Assembly: GCA_018340375.1 (NCBI GenBank)
Contig: JAFFJZ010000001.1
Span: 65,030,001 to 65,094,000 of the forward strand
Length of the DNA stretch: 64,000 nt
Reading direction: 5' to 3'
From: Gonatopus flavifemur
Lineage: Eukaryota > Arthropoda > Insecta > Hymenoptera > Dryinidae
Shown: positions 61,370 to 64,000 of the stretch, one piece after another
How positions within the stretch are numbered: position 1 is the first letter of the stretch
How the letters are laid out: each line of letters opens with the position of its first letter
Notes under the pieces: generated by a model
What the model was told of the DNA's origin: nothing
Databases searched by the model: none
Seen by the model: only the letters and a program-made list of their open reading frames with translations
Position numbers and translations under genes: made by a program

Positions 61370-61470
61370 TAGGGATGCCCGATATTTACAATATCGATAT
61401 TTTTATACAAAATATGTATCTAATTTTTATAAAGTTTCATAAAATTTCGATTGAATATCGAGCATCCCTA
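61370..61470. mobile_element. Short relative of the 40205 hairpin termini
   Basis: TAGGGATGCCCGATATTTAC at the left and AATATCGAGCATCCCTA at the right, similar to the 40205-41309 ends. Confidence 0.6.
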
Positions 61471-62489
61471 GTTTGGAACTCGTGTGATGTAAGGAATTTG
61501 AATTAAAAGCATATAGAATGTTTCACCAACATCAAAAACAGACTTTTCCTCGGAAAAAGCGCATACGTCGAATCCTCATAGTTCAACAAGGGCTCAAAAT
61601 ACAAGCACTTTTACGAACGTTTCCTCTCCGATTTATGCTAATTTTCTTGAAGCTCATGGTAGCACAAATGAGGCATAAAGTATTGTTTCCAGAACCCCAC
61701 TGTTCAAAATGTCTTGGTGTTTAGAGAAGTGTAGAAAAATACATTGAATTAAAGAGATCCGTTTCTCGAGAAAAAGTTTCTTTTTTTTTTGTAAGCAAAG
61801 TAAAATTTTTTCCCTCTAGTTTTTCAATGTGAACCCTGACCCAACTCAACTGAATGTAAGAAATCAATTTGAATCCATGGCTGGAAGGATTCATTTGGAA
61901 CTGTCAGTCATAAAAAAAGTTTTCAAAGCAAACCTCTGGAACATCTCACATATGTTTCTCTAGAACATATGACATCTGAATGAGACATTTACAAACATCT
62001 TAGAAAAACCTCACATGCATATTTATAACATCCAGAATTGAAATGTAAATATGCACTCACTTTTTTCCATGTAAAATACCGTTAGGGGTTCATTAAAGAA
62101 TAAAAGATTCGATAAAAATAAACTATGATTCACATGGATGTTCCATTACGAAAAAAAAATTGATGGGAAAACATCGAATTGGACCAGATCAATCCAATAT
62201 TTTCTGGATTCAAGATTTTTTTCTCTCACTGTACTGCTTTGAATGAACAACGTGAATCCAGTATTGAATAATTACACCGGAAGATGTTGTTATAATAGCT
62301 CTCGGCATTTAATTGTTTTCATCTTGCGTATATCGAACGTTGACAGAGAGAACACCGCTGCAGTAATGCAGTAAAAGATACTCTCCTGGATTATAATTTC
62401 CATTCCAACTAACCCATTAAGAGCACTCAAGCACCAAAAGACATGAGTCGAATTTGGCGCCAATTTTTTTCATAAATTATACGGTCAAC
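61471..62489. other. AT-rich stretch without recognised feature
   Basis: Contains CTTAGAAAAACCTCACATG-type sequence reminiscent of the 25729 family, but no clear element or gene. Confidence 0.35.
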
Positions 62490-62602
62490 GAAAATTTTGG
62501 ATGGGGGCCAAATTAACGAAAAGTTGGTTGAAAAGAGTGATACGTCACACTTTCTCTTTTCAAACACTGATTTCGTTGATTTGGCCCCCATCCGAAATTT
62601 TC
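62490..62602. mobile_element. MITE with GGATGGGGGCCAAATTAACG arms, intact copy
   Basis: GAAAATTTTGGATGGGGGCC at the left is answered by GGCCCCCATCCGAAATTTTC at the right. Same family as 25099-25361. Confidence 0.8.
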
Positions 62603-62750
62603 AATGAATAATAATAAAACCCACGACCAGGATTAGACTCTAAATATAAGGTTCAATCTTTTATCGATGTCCTGGTGAGAGTGAGAGGATTTTTAAAGTA
62701 ATAACCTCCAACTGTCAAAAATTCTTTGTAATTTCATATCTCAATATCTG

Positions 62751-63043
62751 CACGGAAAAAAAGGAAATAGCTGTAACAGCTACTCACTTTTTTAGCACCC
62801 TTTTCTTAACCATTGTAGCTGAAATAATTGCAGCTGTAGCTATTTTTTAGCTGCTGCAGTAGGAAATCGTAGCTGTACCTGAACGGGTTTTGTAGTTGAC
62901 ATTTTGATAGCCAAATAATTCAGCTGCGGCAGCTACATTTCTCGCTGCTGTCGGTAAGTGAGTAGCTGTGAGAGCTGAAAAATAACTGCCGTAGTTAATT
63001 TTTAGCCATCCAAATAACAGCTAATCATTTTTTTGTGTCTGTG
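62751..63043. mobile_element. TAGCTG-rich MITE, copy 4
   Basis: GCACGGAAAAAAAGG start; AGCTACTCACTTTTTTAGC, GGGTTTTGTAGTTGACATTT and AAGTGAGTAGCTGTGAG inside, as in 42221. Confidence 0.65.
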
Positions 63044-63177
63044 AAGTTGGCATATCAATTGTCAGCATCGCACAAAAAAGCACCAGTTCTAGTCGCATCC
63101 ACTATAGTTCTACAGTTCTTGATAAGTTACAACAATAGTTCCGGGTAAATTTGTGAAAAAAATCGATTTTGAAAAAA

Positions 63178-63665
63178 TGATATGCTAAGTTCTTCTACAA
63201 TATGACAGCATCACATGGAAAATGGATGGAAATGGACTGTATCTCGGAGTTCTAGGGATGATTGGGATGCGAGGATGTCAAAACAAGGGAGTTCTAATGC
63301 TAGAAGTGCTTGGGAAATTTTTCTCAGGAATTAAATGGAATGATATGCTGAGTTCTTCTACAATATGACAGCATCGCAGGGGTAATGGAAGGAAATTGAC
63401 TATATCTAGGAGTTCTGAGGATGATTGGGATGCGAGGATGTCAAAACAAGGGAGTTCTGATGCAAGGAGTGCTTAAGGAATTTTTTTCGGGAATTAAATG
63501 AAAAGACATGAGGAGTTCTTCTACGATGTAGTAGCAGCGCAGGTGAAACCGCTGGAAGTGGACTATATCTCGGAGTTCTACGGCTGATTGGCATGTGAGG
63601 ATGTCCAGGAACGAGAGTTCTGATGTTGGGAGTAATCAGGGAGTCAATTGGGAGTCTCAGAGAAT
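63178..63665. repeat. ~162-bp tandem repeat, three copies
   Basis: Units begin near 63178, 63340 and 63503 with ATGATATGCTAAGTTCTTCT-type sequence and include GATTGGGATGCGAGGATGTC. The third copy is more diverged. Confidence 0.8.
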
Positions 63666-63676
63666 CGGGAGTTCCG

Positions 63677-64000
63677 ACCAGCATATCATGGAAAATCAAT
63701 AGTTCTCACCAGCATATCATAGAAAATCGATAGTTCTGATCGGCATATCATAGAAAATGAATGGTTCTGACCGGCATATCATAGAAGATCGACAGTTCCG
63801 ACCAGAATATCATAGAAAATCGACAGTTCTGACCAGCATATCATGGAAAATGGAGAGTTCTGACCAGCATATCATGGAAAATGGGGAGTTCTGATGAGCA
63901 TATCATAGAAAATCGATAGTTCTGACCAGCATATCATAGAAAATCGATAGTTCTGACCAGCATATCATAGAAAATCGATAGTTCTGGGCAGCATATCATA
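63677..64000. repeat. 31-bp satellite array, runs off the right edge
   Basis: More than ten units of ACCAGCATATCATAGAAAAT + CGATAGTTCTG; spacing is a constant 31 bp. The last two complete units are identical. A period not divisible by 3 argues against coding. Confidence 0.9.

Noticed and set aside
63406..63699. 97-codon ORF on -
   Set aside because: It lies across the 162-bp tandem repeat and a length change between units breaks the frame pattern.
63677..64000. CRISPR-like array
   Set aside because: Units are contiguous 31-mers without unique spacers, in a eukaryotic genome.
1..64000. tRNA, functional rRNA or miRNA genes
   Set aside because: No cloverleaf with A/B boxes was recognised by eye; many hairpins exist but are explained by MITEs. 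tRNAscan-SE and Infernal would be decisive.
44131..64000. Further upstream eya coding exons
   Set aside because: No segment resembled known Eya N-terminal sequence; this part of the protein is poorly conserved, so absence is not proven.

Overview
This window is eukaryotic nuclear DNA, most likely from an insect. The evidence is an eyes absent (eya) gene with the conserved Eya phosphatase domain, short introns of 64-87 nt in the compact housekeeping genes, an AT-rich background and a very heavy load of short inverted-repeat transposons. A hymenopteran is my guess, not a demonstrated assignment.

Region 1 (1-20.5 kb) is compact and gene-bearing. DDB1 runs off the left edge on the + strand and ends at 3128. 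Facing it on the - strand is a two-exon ARL16-type small GTPase gene (4097-4715). Next, also on the - strand, is a very large gene (6892-20131) whose C-terminal WD40 propeller matches the ZNF106/ZFP106 family. It has one coding exon of about 10 kb, and a composite terminal exon predicts a second isoform that lacks the propeller.

Region 2 (about 21.2-30.3 kb) is a transposon graveyard. It holds foldback elements, often nested, several with readable target-site duplications. One family has arms built from 16-bp CCGA-containing units. A ~2.7 kb composite element contains a ~64-bp tandem array and a 5S-rRNA-like fragment.

Region 3 (31.1-44.1 kb) is eya on the - strand. Eight coding exons could be spliced in frame from the sequence (visible protein ~532 residues). 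Its introns are packed with MITEs, including a 1.1-kb hairpin that fills most of one intron. The true N-terminus is unresolved.

Region 4 (44.1-64 kb) has no gene I can support. It is upstream or first-intron sequence of eya, or intergenic, dominated by foldback elements (one near-perfect 818-bp palindrome and one 847-bp hAT-like element nested inside another MITE). It ends in a 162-bp then a 31-bp tandem array that continues past the right edge.

The genes are not a functional unit: DDB1 is a CUL4 ubiquitin-ligase adaptor, ARL16 a GTPase, the ZNF106-like protein probably a nuclear RNA-associated scaffold, and Eya a retinal-determination co-activator and phosphatase. The striking large-scale feature is the change at about 21.2 kb from repeat-poor genic DNA to DNA made largely of palindromic elements.
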